Source of the DNA: Zasmidium citrigriseum
Lineage: Eukaryota; Ascomycota; Dothideomycetes; Mycosphaerellales; Mycosphaerellaceae
Assembly: GCA_002786025.1 (NCBI GenBank)
Contig: NHNW01000015.1
Coordinates: 744,001 to 808,000 of the forward strand
Reading direction: 5' to 3'
DNA length: 64,000 nucleotides
Within the stretch, counting starts at the first letter, position 1. Every line of letters starts with the position of its first letter. The position numbers and the translations under genes are program-made. This document shows positions 1 to 11,397 of this stretch, piece after piece. The notes below the pieces were generated by a model that saw nothing but the letters and a program-made list of their open reading frames with translations, made no database searches and was not told the DNA's origin.

Positions 1-1092
1 TGGCGTATTTCTCCAACTCAAATCAATCAGGTGGACAGAGGAAGCCAATGTGAGATCTCTCTTGAATAACATGAAGAGAACGGAAGTGCTTACACTTCAA
101 CAGGGACGGAGAAACGAGGAATCGTTGTGAAAGTCTTCCGAGACGTGTACGGAAGTTCTACGCGAGAGCTCGCAGCATTCGAAGGAGGAGAATATGGACC
201 TATCTTTGCCTAATGGAGGGAGTTGATTCTCAATCGAGAAGTATAGCCTATAAGCAAACATACTGCATGCACAACGGCGTAGCAAAAGCTCGACTGAATT
301 TAGCAAAGCACCACTCGTAATCCCCGGTGTGCATAGCCCACGATAACCCTCGATTGCTGCTTTGAATAGTATAGTCAAAGATATCCGCTTCGCAATTGTC
401 GATACAACTAGGAGGCCAGACGCATGCCTAGTCCGGCTCGAAATCCGCATAGCCGAGCACCAGAGTTCAGATGCAAGTGCCTCTCGGAAAAAAGGCTGAC
501 GCATTTCGAAAGAGCTGAAACATGTAGTCGGAGAGCACACTCAAAGGGTACCAACTTGCGAACAGCAGACCCCTAGGCCGTCGAGTCGATTGGCAGAGCA
601 CTTGCCCGCGTTTTCAGAGAATCAAGCAGATTCAATTGACTGATGGTCATTGTTACCGTGGTGGCTAGGGTGGCCACATCAATATTCTGAGGAGGCCAAA
701 TCAGTCTCAAAAATTTCTCTTCGAGGGAGCGAGCACCGAGTGAAAGGCTGGCCGGGCGGTGCCGTCGATTTAGAACCGGCACTCGACCAAGAGGCGTGGT
801 GTACTGAGGCACATTGGTACGCCTCCTAGCAGATGTGGTACGTATTCGATCTTGTTTTGTGTCCTCGCCGCTTCTCACCGATCCCCGCGATAGAACGAAG
901 AAGGCCATAGCAGTGGAGCGAAATCAGGCGGCTCAGGTAGCTCTTGATGCGGCGAGATGACGGGAAGAACGACCAGCGTGAAATGAAGGGCTCAGCATGA
1001 ACTTGTCTAATGATTATGCTTCATGTCGCATTGTAGTACATCGTGGCCCTTGGGTCCTCATTCATCGCTGTCGTGGATGACTTGTCCCAGGG
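1..1092. other. intergenic, no supported gene
   Basis: No gene can be supported here. The longest open frames are a 147-codon one at 97-540 and a 111-codon one at 573-908, both on the minus strand. Neither shows a recognisable domain, a convincing intron pattern or coding-like composition. The right end is the 3' flank of the AP-1 mu gene. Confidence 0.5.
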
Positions 1093-2535
1093 CTACTGCA
1101 CATCCGGCAACCTAACAGCAATATCACCGCTCTGCGTGATATAACGCACCCACGGCAGCGAGGGGTATTGCAACTGCACATCAATCAGTACAAATCCATC
1201 ACATCATCGAATAGGCAACAACCTACCTTCGGCTCAATAATCTTCAAATACCGCACCTGAATCCCACTGGTCGTGAAGTACGGAATCTCAAACTTCACTC
1301 CAATCGGCCTCTTCGCCTTGCCAGTACCGCCAACGCCACCCATACTACCTCCAAAACCACCCATCATGCCACCACCGCGCTCCTCATCGCCTTTGACGGA
1401 GGGGAGACCGAGCTCGGCGCGCATGAGGAACTCCTTGCCGCCTCCGAATTGCTTGATCTTCCAGACGATGGAAGAGGTCTCAGGGGCGTAGTGTACGCTT
1501 CCGATGTTGGTTCTGAAGCGGGGCGTGTCGGCGTCGTCTGGGACGGGGATTGAGATTTCGACGTTGTTGGCTGTGCTGCGTCGTTTGAATTGTGCCTTGG
1601 CCTGGAACGTATGTTAGTACCTGCTCGCTGATCTTGTGCTCTGGACATACCTTGAGCATATACTCTATCCTGCTCCCAGAATGGCTCTCAACAATGCATT
1701 CCACCCAGATCAACGGCTTAACCTGCGTATTCAGTCGATACGACATCAACTCAAACTCACCATCAGGCGGGATGAACGAGATCGTCCTGTCGTTCTCGAA
1801 CCTCGATAACCGCACGCACTGATGGAACTTGACATCCTCCATCTCGACCGCCTTCCCCCTCGTCGCTCGTCCAGTCGTCTCAAACATGACTTTGTCATTC
1901 AAGCCTAACCGCAGCTCAGGCATTCCAGAAAGATAGCACTTCATCTTGATCGCACCCAGAATCTCAGACCGCAGCACGTTGCCAGTACTGCTGACGAGGA
2001 GATTGAGCGATTCCACGACATCCAAGAAGACTTCATTCTTCCGGTATCGGATACCTTCTGATCTCCACGAAACGGCGTTTGTGACAGCAATAGGCGGCCG
2101 CGCGACTTCCAGCTTGTGCGACTCCTGTGTGATGTACTCCTGCAAGATCTTACTTTCTGTCGTCTGTGGGTATCCGAAATCCATCATTTCGTCCAGCAGC
2201 TCGTAAATAACAACAAAGTTATCTCTAATCGACTCCTCCTCCAGCTCTTTGAAGTACTCGGTGAAGACCTCCACTATCCGGTGCAGGAAGAGTAGAATTT
2301 CCGCTGCGTTGCTGTTTCGTTTCGTCAAGGCGAGGAGATAGAGATTGTTGTGTCGGATGTAGAGGTAGTTGATGCCATCGTCGCTGAAGCAAGGCGGTAC
2401 GCTGCTGGACTCTTCTTCGGCTTCGGAGAGGAGGACTGGGAATTTCTCGACCGCTGACATAGGGATATCACCGCGGTAGTTGCGCGCTAAGAGGGTCTTG
2501 CCCTTGAGGTCCAGGAAGAAGATCGCGGAGGCCAT
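1093..2535 (-). CDS. APM1: AP-1 adaptor complex medium (mu) subunit
   Basis: This is the medium subunit of the AP-1 clathrin adaptor, which selects tyrosine-based sorting signals for trafficking between trans-Golgi and endosomes. Three exons are inferred on the minus strand: 2535-1651, 1601-1227 and 1173-1093. The introns are 1602-1650 (GTATGT...CAG, with a CTAAC-type branch site) and 1174-1226 (GTAGGT...CAG). Phases are consistent and give 446 residues, the usual family length. The N-terminus has the longin-like mu start MASAIFFLDLKGKTLL. The C-terminal mu homology domain ends with the conserved block LPWVRYITQSGDI. The gene diverges from the bL27m gene across about 300 bp. The first exon alone would read through into a false C-terminus, so the splicing matters. 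Confidence 0.95.
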
Positions 2536-2837
2536 GGTGGAGGGAGTGTGGGCGCCAGGCCCTTGATATCGAGGGGTGTGTTGTCCTCAATAGGCGGTCG
2601 TGAGGGTGTCGGTTCCAATCGAGCCAGGCCTCTTTTCTCGTCGTGATATCGTCCTGGTAGTCTCGTGGATATGCCCGTACAGCGTTCGGGTATTCGCTTG
2701 TTATTGTTTCTGCCTGCGTTCATGCTCGTCGCTGCCCATTGAACGAGAGCGGAGCACTAGCGGGGGTGCTCGGGCCAGCTTGGCGGGCTTTCTTTGAACC
2801 TCACCTGCTGCTCGCCCCTTCATCACTAACAACCACC

Positions 2838-3681
2838 ATGGCCTCCCGATTATCGCGTCCAGCGCCATCAATGGCTACTCTCCACGCCCTAGAATCAGCC
2901 CTCGCATCATTCCGGATATCGACGCCTTCAATCGGCAAGAGATTCGCGTCTCATCAGGCCCAAGGACGAGCCAACAAGGCAAAACAAGGTCCTGGAAAGC
3001 GATTGGGAGCAAAGAAGATCGCGGGCGAATATGTCGTGACTGGAAATATTCTGTATAAACAGAGGGGGACGCTGTGGTATCCGGGAGATAATTGCTTTAT
3101 GGTATGACGGAAAATTAGTGGCTGTGATGAATCTCAATTGACAGCATCAGGGCCGCGATCATACCATCCATGCCGGCGCGCCAGGATACGTGAAATACTA
3201 CCGCGATCCACAGAAACACCCAAAGCGAAAATTCATCGGTATTGTCTTCGAGCGAAACCAAACTCTCCCTCAAGCGCCTGGCACACCAATCCGAAGAAGA
3301 CTCGGAATGCTGGCATATCAGATGCCCAGAAAGGAGGAAGTCGCCAGCGCTGACCTCGCGACATCTCCAGCCTTGGAAGACGATGCTGCTGTTCCTGCGA
3401 CAGTGATTAGAGAAGAGCCGCAGGAATTCAGAGGTGTCACAATCATGAAGGGAAAGAAGGGAGATCAGCAAGAGATCAAGCTGCACCTGAGACCTGGTGG
3501 AATGTACAGACAAGCGAATTGGGAAATTGGACGAGCTGCTGAAAGAAGCAAGGCTGCGCAGAAAGTGAAGCCTTTCAAGCCTGGTGATCGATTTGCGGCA
3601 TGGAGGAAGAGAGCTGCTCGTGTGGCCAGGAATGCTGAGAGAAGAGCTATGACGAGAGGTGGAAAGAAGGCCAAGAAATAG
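2838..3681 (+). CDS. MRP7: mitochondrial large-subunit ribosomal protein bL27m
   Basis: This is the mitochondrial homologue of bacterial ribosomal protein L27, near the peptidyl-transferase centre of the mitoribosome. Two exons are inferred, 2838-3101 and 3145-3681, with a 43-nt intron (GTATGA...CAG). The product has 266 residues. Residues 1 to about 36 form a mitochondrial targeting sequence rich in Ser, Arg and Ala. The L27 core follows (residues about 36-115): a KRLGAKK stretch, [15 protein letters not shown], then GRDHTIHAG just after the splice junction. The C-terminal extension of about 150 basic residues is typical of fungal versions and ends in GGKKAKK. I chose the start at 2838 because an upstream in-frame ATG would add a tail unlike a presequence. 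The yeast name MRP7 is used; the yeast protein is longer. Confidence 0.93.
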
Positions 3682-4363
3682 ATCATGGGCCTTGACCATG
3701 AGCAACTGTACAGCTACGACTTGTATCGATACGGAAGGCCCGACAGCGGCCTTGCGATTCTCCCAGATACCCGCAGGTTCCACGGATGCGCATCGCCACT
3801 GACTGCCGCTGCTGCTTGCACATGCACAGGTGCGCAGCCGCAGAGACAGCGAGAGCCTCTGAAGCGTATCGGAGATCGTTGTTCGCGTTTCGACTTTACA
3901 CCGAATAGAACTTCGCGAAAGGTCTTGGCCAACATGACCACGATTCGCGCAAAAAGTTACTTGCAGCTATAAGCCAGCTCCACCGTTCAACGCGAGTAAT
4001 CGCACAACCCATACGCTGTTTGAGAACACGATGAAGTTACGAGCAGTGTGGCTGAATGCGAAGTCCAGATAACGTTGGAATTTTCCCGCGCAACACCATC
4101 ATGCATTGAATTTGAGCATCGCGAAGAAAGCCATCATGCACACCACTTCCAGAGAACACAAGTTACATCAACTACGTAGTTTCGCCACCACCACCCGCCG
4201 CGTCCAGCCTAACGAATTCTACCCAAATTTATCCCGACCTTAGCACTTCGTATCCGGTCTCGGCAAAACCAGGATCCTTGGGACCGGTGCAAATTACCAG
4301 TAGATCTCAGGGAGTAACAACACGAGAATGCACTGACAACAGCTTGACAACCAGGAATCCAAC
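3682..4363. other. intergenic, no gene seen
   Basis: This is the 3' flank of the bL27m gene and the promoter side of the next plus-strand gene. Only short open frames without recognisable features occur. Confidence 0.5.
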
Positions 4364-6225
4364 ATGGAGTCAATACATTCTTCAAAGACAACACCAGGTG
4401 CGGACAAAGACGAGGCTGCTTTACTCGGTACTGGAACTGTGAAGATGATGCACGCCTGGCAACCAGGCGTCTTTCGCCGCTTCCCCTGGGCAGGTCTGGG
4501 GTGCTTGTTTGGAGTTTTTTGTTGCATTGTGGTGAATATTACGATTCTTGCTGTGAGCAATGGGAAGCCGATTGCGAGTTGGAGGTATCCGCCTAGTTTG
4601 TACTTGTCGGTGGCGTATACGCTGGGGAATATTCTTTTGAGTGCGGCGTTCAGTCAGGGTCTCACCGTGAGTATCTGAGCATTGTTTTTGATGGGAGTTG
4701 GTTTTGCTGAATCGTTGGTGTTGTAGGTCTTCTGGTGGCGCAAAGCCCTCCGAGAAGGAACCCAACTCGGCGATCTCCATCGATACTGGGACCATGGCAC
4801 GAGTCCCGTCGCAGCGGCTCTGGCGGGCAGGCATTTCAATTTCATATCTTTCGCGGCGATATTCTTGGCTCTCACGCCTGTCAATGGACCTTTGCTGCAG
4901 AGGGCTTCGTCGACGACGACGGAGAGTCGCTTTTTGCTGCAGGATGATGTGCATTTGAGGATTCCGGCGGCGAGGTCTTTGCAGGAACCTACGGGGCATA
5001 CGAGTGGAAGGGCGTATACGGTTACGATGTTGGAGGGGGGGTTTAGTGGTACTGTTCAGGTGAGATTTCCACTTTCTCTTTGCGTTGAGAGTGGCGTTGG
5101 CTGATGATGGTAAAGGAATGGAACACCGGCTCCGCAGTCTCCATAAACGTAACCGGCTGCTCAAGCGACGGCCTCTGCTCAGGCCGCCTCACAGCCGCCG
5201 GCCTCGCGGTGTCCTGCAACACCAGCACCGCAACCTTCGACCTCTCCGGCGTCAACAGCAACGGCACCCTCAACTCCGCCTCCTTCGACGGCATCGACAT
5301 CTTCAGCACGCTCTTCTCCTGGAACGCCTACAATCCCTCCAACATCACCCTCGACATGCAGTACAAACCCGCCAAAGACTGTACGTCCGGCACTCTCGAA
5401 GTCAAGAACTGTACGCTCGCCGCCGCGACTGTGAGGTACCCTGTTGTGATTGATGGGAATAAATCGACTATTACGCTTGAGCCGCAGAGCAAGATTGAAG
5501 ATGATCTTCTTGTTGAAGTGGTCGATTATCCGAGTGAGAATATGTACGGCCTCCCTTCCCCCATTGGAGGCTACGCCTACGCCCTCACCTCGCGTCTAAA
5601 CTCCAACACGCACCTCCGCTTCGCCGGCGCCGCGGGCTACGACATCTCCACCGACGGGTCCATCGCCGCGCAATTCGCAAACATGGACGACGTAGAGAAC
5701 TACAGCACAGGAATGTGCGCCATAAAATTCACAGACCCGACTCCCTACCTCCTCCAACAAGCCCGCGACCTCATGTTCCGCACAGCCTTATCCCAAGGCA
5801 ACGCCTCCACAATCCAGTCAATAACCTCCGCCTCCGAAATCCGCACGATTACAGTCTACCACAGCCACTTCGAATACCTCGCCGGCGCCGTCGCGATAAC
5901 CTTCCTCGCCATCCTAATCGTGTTAGTAACATTCAACGGATTCTGGCTCTTAGGGAGGAACGTCACCATGTCTCCCATCGAGACTGCGAAGGCGTTTAAT
6001 GCGCCGCTGCTGGCGCAGGAACATCCTAATGCGGAGGTTGGGGAGTTGGTTAGGGGGGCGGGGATGAAACCGGTGCGGTATGGAGAAGTCCTGGAGAAAG
6101 TTGAGGGGGAGGGGGGTTTTGATAAGGGGGCGGATTTTGGGATGGATACGGTGGAGTTGAGGCAGTTGCAGTTGGCTTTGGCGGATCCGGCGAGTGTGCA
6201 GCCTTTGGGGAGGAGGAGGAAGTAG
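4364..6225 (+). CDS. uncharacterised fungal multi-pass membrane protein
   Basis: I do not recognise a named function. Three exons are inferred: 4364-4666, 4727-5059 and 5116-6225, all phase 0, with introns GTGAGT...TAG and GTGAGA...AAG. They give 581 residues. Hydrophobic segments lie at about residues 40-64, 78-100 and 135-155, with one near the C-terminus (about 490-515). Between the third and last segments is a large, probably lumenal or extracellular part with many Asn-X-Ser/Thr sites and paired cysteines. The motif FWWRKALREGTQLGDLHRYW after the second segment recalls a family of uncharacterised Pezizomycotina membrane proteins. The third exon shows strong internal switches between C-rich and G-rich sense-strand sequence. 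Confidence 0.8.
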
Positions 6226-6411
6226 ATGTTGATGTTTGTGTGTGTGTGCAGCGGGACTGTATTTTTGTCTAGAGAGTAAATGTTTTGAATCGTGTGTCTC
6301 CTTCCATTGATTTTTTTTTATCAAAGTCTATTCGACGGTCGAAACTGCACCATGAACGAAGTGACACTTTGAGTAGGTTCTGTATTACCATTACTTCGCA
6401 CTGTAGATATC

Positions 6412-8127
6412 TCAATGCGACCCCGGACAACTACTCTCCGCCTTAACCCACCCCGTCAACCGATTCGCCACATCCGAAACATAACAAGCCGTCGCCCCCG
6501 CTGCTTCGGACAAATCCCCACTCCTAGGGATATACCCACTATTATAAGCCCTCGCAGCCTTATACGGATCGCCATACATATTCAGCTCCTGGACAAGGCC
6601 GTTGCCGTTCTTCGTCCCTTGAGTCCCGTCCTGTACCATAGCTAGAATGCTCGCTTGGCTGTGTTTCGAGCTGTATTCGTAACCGTTGTGGGCTTGCATG
6701 AGACCGGTGTTGTGCACGCCGCCGGAGGAGGTTGTATGTGGGACGCGGACACAGCCGTGGGATTCTTGCAAAACTAGGGCGAGGACGAGGCGGTGGTCGA
6801 CAAGGGATGCATTGGCGCGGTCTTGGATCGCGTTGTATATGTCCTGAATCTCCTCGTCGGAATCGTCTTCGCCGTAGTTGAGCCAGCCGCAGGACTGTTT
6901 GATGTTGTCGCGGTTGTTGCTCCACATGTCCTCGAAGGAGATCCAGAGGGTGTGGTTGGGGAAGTTGGAGGCTTTGCCTTGGTAGTATTGGTACTTGTCT
7001 GTGCCGGCGCCGATGCCGTCTTTGGTGTCATTGACGTTGGCGTGAGTGGCGCCTCCGGAGGCGAAGGCTGCGGTGTTGTTGACCTGGGCGTCTGAGGTAT
7101 GGTAGTGGACCTTGTTTTGTCGCGAGACGACGACGGCGACGACGATTATGATTATCAGGGTGATCAGTCCTGCGATGATGGAGCTCCAGATGGTGCATCG
7201 GCGTGAAAAGCCACAACAGCAAGATCGGGAGTGCTCGTAAGCGTATTTGTCCGGAGCATTGCCGTATTTGTACCAGTGCAGTTCGTCGTAGTTCGAGTAA
7301 GAACGCTGTTTCTCGTCGTAGTCGACACTCCACCCGTCGGATGATGAGTAGTAAGACTTTTGTCGCTTAGGCGTCCCTGGATGGCGTGCTCTGGATTGAC
7401 GTCGACTCCTCTGCGGCTCGATGGGCCTGTCGTGTCCTTGCTCTACATCCCACTCCTGGCTGTACGCAGGCGAGTGCTCCCAGGAAGAGTAAGGTGACTG
7501 TGCAGTCTCGTTGGGAGTATAGCCCTCGGAAGATGTGATATTGCTGGACTCGGGCTCGTGGTCATCCTTTTGAACCGGTATAGCTCTGTCCTGATTCGCA
7601 CAGTCTGTCATGTCTTTCTCTGGACTGCTCTCTCGATCCGTCATAGGTGTCGGTGGTTCTCTTTCCCTCTCATGCCGCGTCCTTCGCTCTTCCCTTCGCG
7701 CTCTTCGCTCTCGCCTCCGTTCCTGCCTCTCCGCCTCTCCATCTGGATCTTCGGCATAGCGTGCTGCTCTACGCTCACGTCGTTCTTGTCGCCGCCGCTC
7801 CCGACTGGCAGATCGTGGCTTGTCGGGCGACTCGCTCAAATGTCTCCTATCGCGTCGCTCTCTGTGTGAGGGGTCTCTGCTTGTTCTCGAGTGGCGTCTT
7901 GATTGTGGCTTCGATTCGCGCCCCGATTCGTGCCCGGATTGATATCTGGAGTCGTGCCTGGATGGTCGCCTTGGTTCTCGACTGTAGTCACGTCTCGAAT
8001 CTCTTCTAGACCGATATCTGTATTCATCGCGCTCCGGTTTCGTTGCGGCGGGATACGGTCTTTGAGGAAGATAACTGGACTCGTAGTCGTCGGGCTCGGG
8101 CTCGTTACGGCGGGCGTAGTATCGCAT
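6412..8127 (-). CDS. membrane-anchored lysozyme-like (SLT/GH23-type) protein with arginine-rich tail
   Basis: This is a 571-residue single-exon protein. Residues 1 to about 270 are low-complexity, dominated by Arg with Asp, Glu, Ser and Tyr, including RS and RD dipeptides. A cysteine cluster (CCCGF) precedes one hydrophobic helix at about residues 308-332, suggesting a type II membrane protein with the basic tail in the cytosol. The outer part (about 390-571) resembles the lysozyme-like transglycosylase fold: LALVLQESHGCVRV carries the candidate catalytic Glu, then GLMQAHNG and ARAYNSGYIPRSG. Related fungal proteins are usually secreted, so the tail and anchor are the odd feature. Substrate is unknown; chitin or bacterial peptidoglycan are possibilities by inference only. 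Confidence 0.8.
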   Translation of the reverse strand: MRYYARRNEPEPDDYESSYLPQRPYPAATKPERDEYRYRSRRDSRRDYSREPRRPSRHDSRYQSGHESGRESKPQSRRHSRTSRDPSHRERRDRRHLSESPDKPRSASRERRRQERRERRAARYAEDPDGEAERQERRRERRARREERRTRHEREREPPTPMTDRESSPEKDMTDCANQDRAIPVQKDDHEPESSNITSSEGYTPNETAQSPYSSWEHSPAYSQEWDVEQGHDRPIEPQRSRRQSRARHPGTPKRQKSYYSSSDGWSVDYDEKQRSYSNYDELHWYKYGNAPDKYAYEHSRSCCCGFSRRCTIWSSIIAGLITLIIIIVVAVVVSRQNKVHYHTSDAQVNNTAAFASGGATHANVNDTKDGIGAGTDKYQYYQGKASNFPNHTLWISFEDMWSNNRDNIKQSCGWLNYGEDDSDEEIQDIYNAIQDRANASLVDHRLVLALVLQESHGCVRVPHTTSSGGVHNTGLMQAHNGYEYSSKHSQASILAMVQDGTQGTKNGNGLVQELNMYGDPYKAARAYNSGYIPRSGDLSEAAGATACYVSDVANRLTGWVKAESSCPGSH

Positions 8128-9468
8128 TGTGTTGTAGGTAAGGGTGGAAGTCTCGGGAACTGCAGCCGAATGGCGCCATTGTGATGCTAGTGCCCATGTC
8201 TATGTATATGAAAGTAATGATTGTAGGGAAGGTTGGGGTGGATGGAAGTTGGCTGGCACGGTGGCTGGGAGGCTGCGTTTCAGAGGTACGTTATATTACT
8301 GAGTAACCCTTACCTTAGGCGAGCGTGAAATTGTCGCAACAGTTCATCCATGTCGTGTCCAACCTCCGACGCGACAAGGCGATGTGTACGCAATGCTGAA
8401 GGAGAAGAGATGGAGCTGAGGTGAATGTTTGGGGCGTTAGAGTTTCGGCTATCCCGTCCCGCTTAGTCACGGACCTCGCTTGTCCTTCGACGCTGCCAGT
8501 CGCGAGCACCTGGTGACCTCGTTTTTCTACGAACAGTTGATGATATCTTCCTCGCGGCCATGCAGAAAATAATTCAAATGACTTGAGGTGAGATCGTCGC
8601 ATCGAGATGCTCTCCACGATCAAAAGAATGGCGCCGACAGATGATCACGTCGCTCCAACTCGCTGCCCCAGCGAAGCACCCGTGGGCGTGGTCGATTGCC
8701 AGCTATCGACGATACCCTCCCCACTTATCACTATGATGAGACCGCATGTCAGGTCAGGTATGGCAGCACGGCAGTCATGATACTGACGTCGAGACAAGCT
8801 TCATGGCGTCTTACGATCGACATCGCCAGCATGCAAGTCCTCTCCCGTGCAGACGAGATACGTTCAACATTCTATTCGCTGGCTCGTTTGGGTTCCTATG
8901 GAGAGACTAGCAACACCGTGGCCGCTATCTCTTCATCTCATAAGCATCAGATGTAAGTGCCGAGAACATGGAAGGATTCTCAGACCCACGTTGGGCTTCT
9001 GGTCCCAATTCACTCTCATATAAGCCCCGCCAAGTACTGTTTCTCGCAACCTACATTTGCGGTACGAGTCTGAAGCTGATTTATGCAACGGAACGGAGCA
9101 GTCCGACTCTATCTTGTGGATACCACACGACTTACGAAGAAGCCAAATTTTGCCCATTGGCCAGTTGCTCTACCCGCTTTGGGAGAAGGATGAACACGGC
9201 TGGATCTAGAACCCGGAGTCCGATGTGTTCAAATACAAGGCATTGCTCTTTCGCTCCTCGCGACTTCCTACTACGGTCCGCAAGTCGACTTCCTTCATGC
9301 AACGGGACGGAACAATCCGAGTCTGTCGTCGCGAGGAGAACGTAGAATTCACGACGAAGCCAAAGTTTGACCCATTGGCGGCTTGCTTACCCGTTCTGGG
9401 AGGAGCGATGAACATGGCTGGATCCAGACCCCGGAATCCGACTTGCTCAAGTATGGGCTATGATCCCT
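8128..9468. other. intergenic region containing a tandem repeat
   Basis: No gene is supported. The left part is the promoter side of the minus-strand lysozyme-like gene. The right part, from about 9040, contains two diverged tandem copies of a roughly 217-bp sequence, listed separately. Short open frames here have no recognisable features. Confidence 0.45.
9042..9465. repeat. two-copy diverged tandem repeat, unit about 217 bp
   Basis: Copy 1 lies at about 9042-9245 and copy 2 at about 9256-9465. Landmarks recur at a constant offset of 214-218 bases: ATGCAACGG at 9083 and 9297, GAAGCCAAA at 9139 and 9356, CCCATTGG shortly after each, and ATGAACA(C/T)GGCTGGATC at 9190 and 9408. Many differences are transitions (C/T or A/G). 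The second copy ends next to the stop codon of the hydrolase gene. I do not recognise the repeated sequence. It could be a duplicated gene end, a decayed mobile element or a regulatory duplication. Confidence 0.7.
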
Positions 9469-10961
9469 CTACGCGATTCTCTGGAGTACTTTGTCGAGTG
9501 CGATCACACACTCTTCCTCCAAGATGGACCAGTGCCCGCAATCTGGCAACCTTATTATCCTTCCTCTCGCATGAGTGGCGTCCGCCACTTCGTCACCTGG
9601 ATCCCGCTTGAAGTACTTCTCGATCCCGTCCACAATGATGCGAGGGTCAAGCGCGACATCTTTCATACCGAAGACGATGTTGACGGGACACTGGAATTTC
9701 TGCGCCGATGTATCACCTGGAGCTGACGCCTGCACTCCTGGATACGATGGCGTCCAAGCCTCTCGGAGAAGGCCCTCGGCGTAAAGTCGAACCTTCTGGT
9801 CCCAGTCTCCAGGAGGGTCGGTGAACGACCGAGCAAGGACAGAAGGTCCATACTTCTGACCGTCCAATGTCGCCGTGTCGCACTCTGCTGGTTCCGGACC
9901 GTACGCCATGGATAGGCGAGTAGCGACAGCATCCTCTTCTCCTGGCCTGGACTGATCAGCATCTTGTCAAAGTACAGTAAGAGGAGAACATACAGTTTGT
10001 ACTGCATCTTGTGGACATATTTGACAAGGCATCCAGCAAGGCGAGGCATGTTCTTGGCTATTGGGAACGGAAGGGTCAACATGTATGTCTGTGGCATCAC
10101 ATTAGCATCTGCCTCCTCATAAGGACTCGACCAAACGATCACTCACATAACCTGACTTCCGAATCTGGGACCAGACTGGCGCAAGCTCGACTTTGGCCTC
10201 GGAAAAGCGCCATGCCTTGAGCAGGTCGAACCCTGTCGACACGCGAGCTTTCAGAGTTTCTTCAGCATAGGCTGGCTGCACGACGTTGGTCAGAAGAACA
10301 CCTGACGAATGGCCAGACGGTACTCACGTAAAGCGAATTGATAGTCACCACATGGTCCACTAGGTCTTTCGTCTCGGCAGCGATTCGAAAAGCAATTACG
10401 CCTCCCCAATCGTGACCGACCAGGACACATTTCCGCCTCGATTCGGAAGGGAGATATCGCCGCCTCAGCTCGACAATGGCCGAGGCAACAGCGTTCAACA
10501 TTTGATCCGGTCCGTACGACTCAAGGTCGTCACTTCCACCGCACCCTGGAAGATCCAATGCTACCAGCTTGCATCGTGATGACAGCGGAGACCGAAGTTG
10601 GCGACTGAACAGATGTGCCGAATCTGGAAAGCCATGGACGAAGACGACAAGATTTTCCGGTTTTCCTGGACTAATCCGAGGGCTGAGATAGTGCAGTCGC
10701 TTTCCGTCTGGTAGCACGAGGAAATGATGCGAAAGATGCCCTGTGGTATTTGAAAGCGACCAGAGATCTCGCGATGCTGTGAATCAAACTTCAGCAGCGT
10801 CCACTTTGAAGACCGATCGACATACCTCTGGCTATGCGAGCTTTCTCATCTTCGTTCGGGGCTGACCAGTATTCTTTCTGCTGGACCGACCATACCCAAG
10901 CGACTGTCAAGTACAGACATCCGTACACGAACGCCGTCGCGGCAGCCAATGCCTCGGCCAT
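9469..10961 (-). CDS. alpha/beta hydrolase, epoxide hydrolase type, membrane-anchored
   Basis: Five exons are inferred on the minus strand: 10961-10826, 10776-10328, 10275-10147, 10088-9994 and 9946-9469. All introns are GT-AG of 47-58 bases, the phases agree, and the product has 428 residues. An N-terminal hydrophobic stretch (about residues 5-25) suggests membrane anchoring. The oxyanion motif HGFP is at residue 93. The nucleophile elbow GHDWGG (Asp168) marks the epoxide hydrolase/haloalkane dehalogenase branch. A C-terminal GHWSILEEE supplies the expected catalytic His. The reaction would be hydrolysis of an epoxide or similar electrophile; substrate unknown. It is followed, on the same strand, by a flavin monooxygenase gene upstream, which suggests sequential oxidation and hydrolysis as inference. 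Confidence 0.85.
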
Positions 10962-11397
10962 TTTCGCTTCAATTGCTGGCGGGCTTCGTTAATCGCTCAT
11001 TCTTGCAATCACCCGGTGATCTTGGTGCTCGGCATGGACGACGAAGTCGGTTGTAGCAGGTGAAGAGAAGGAAGGAAAGTGCAAGAGAGCAGACCCAATT
11101 TGTGTCTCACCGGCATTTTTAGTCAGCCCTACTCCCGCCGCAACTACGGCGGACTACTTTCCCTACACTCGGCACACAGGACCTTCAACCGAAAGCTTCA
11201 CCACAGAACTGACGCCATTAACAGTCACACCATCCTTACAGGATGGGCCAAATGGATTAACGGACTACAAATGCTACCAAAAAGGAATCTATAACGTCCA
11301 TTGTCTGCGACATACGTCGTCGCCAGTGCCCAGCACCGGCCTATCCTGCACTCTCTATGCAAATCTTGGGTATCACCAACAACAAGTCTCGTCGAAA
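10962..11397. other. intergenic between hydrolase and monooxygenase genes
   Basis: This is a promoter region for the hydrolase and 3' flank of the monooxygenase. No open frame with recognisable features was seen. Confidence 0.5.
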
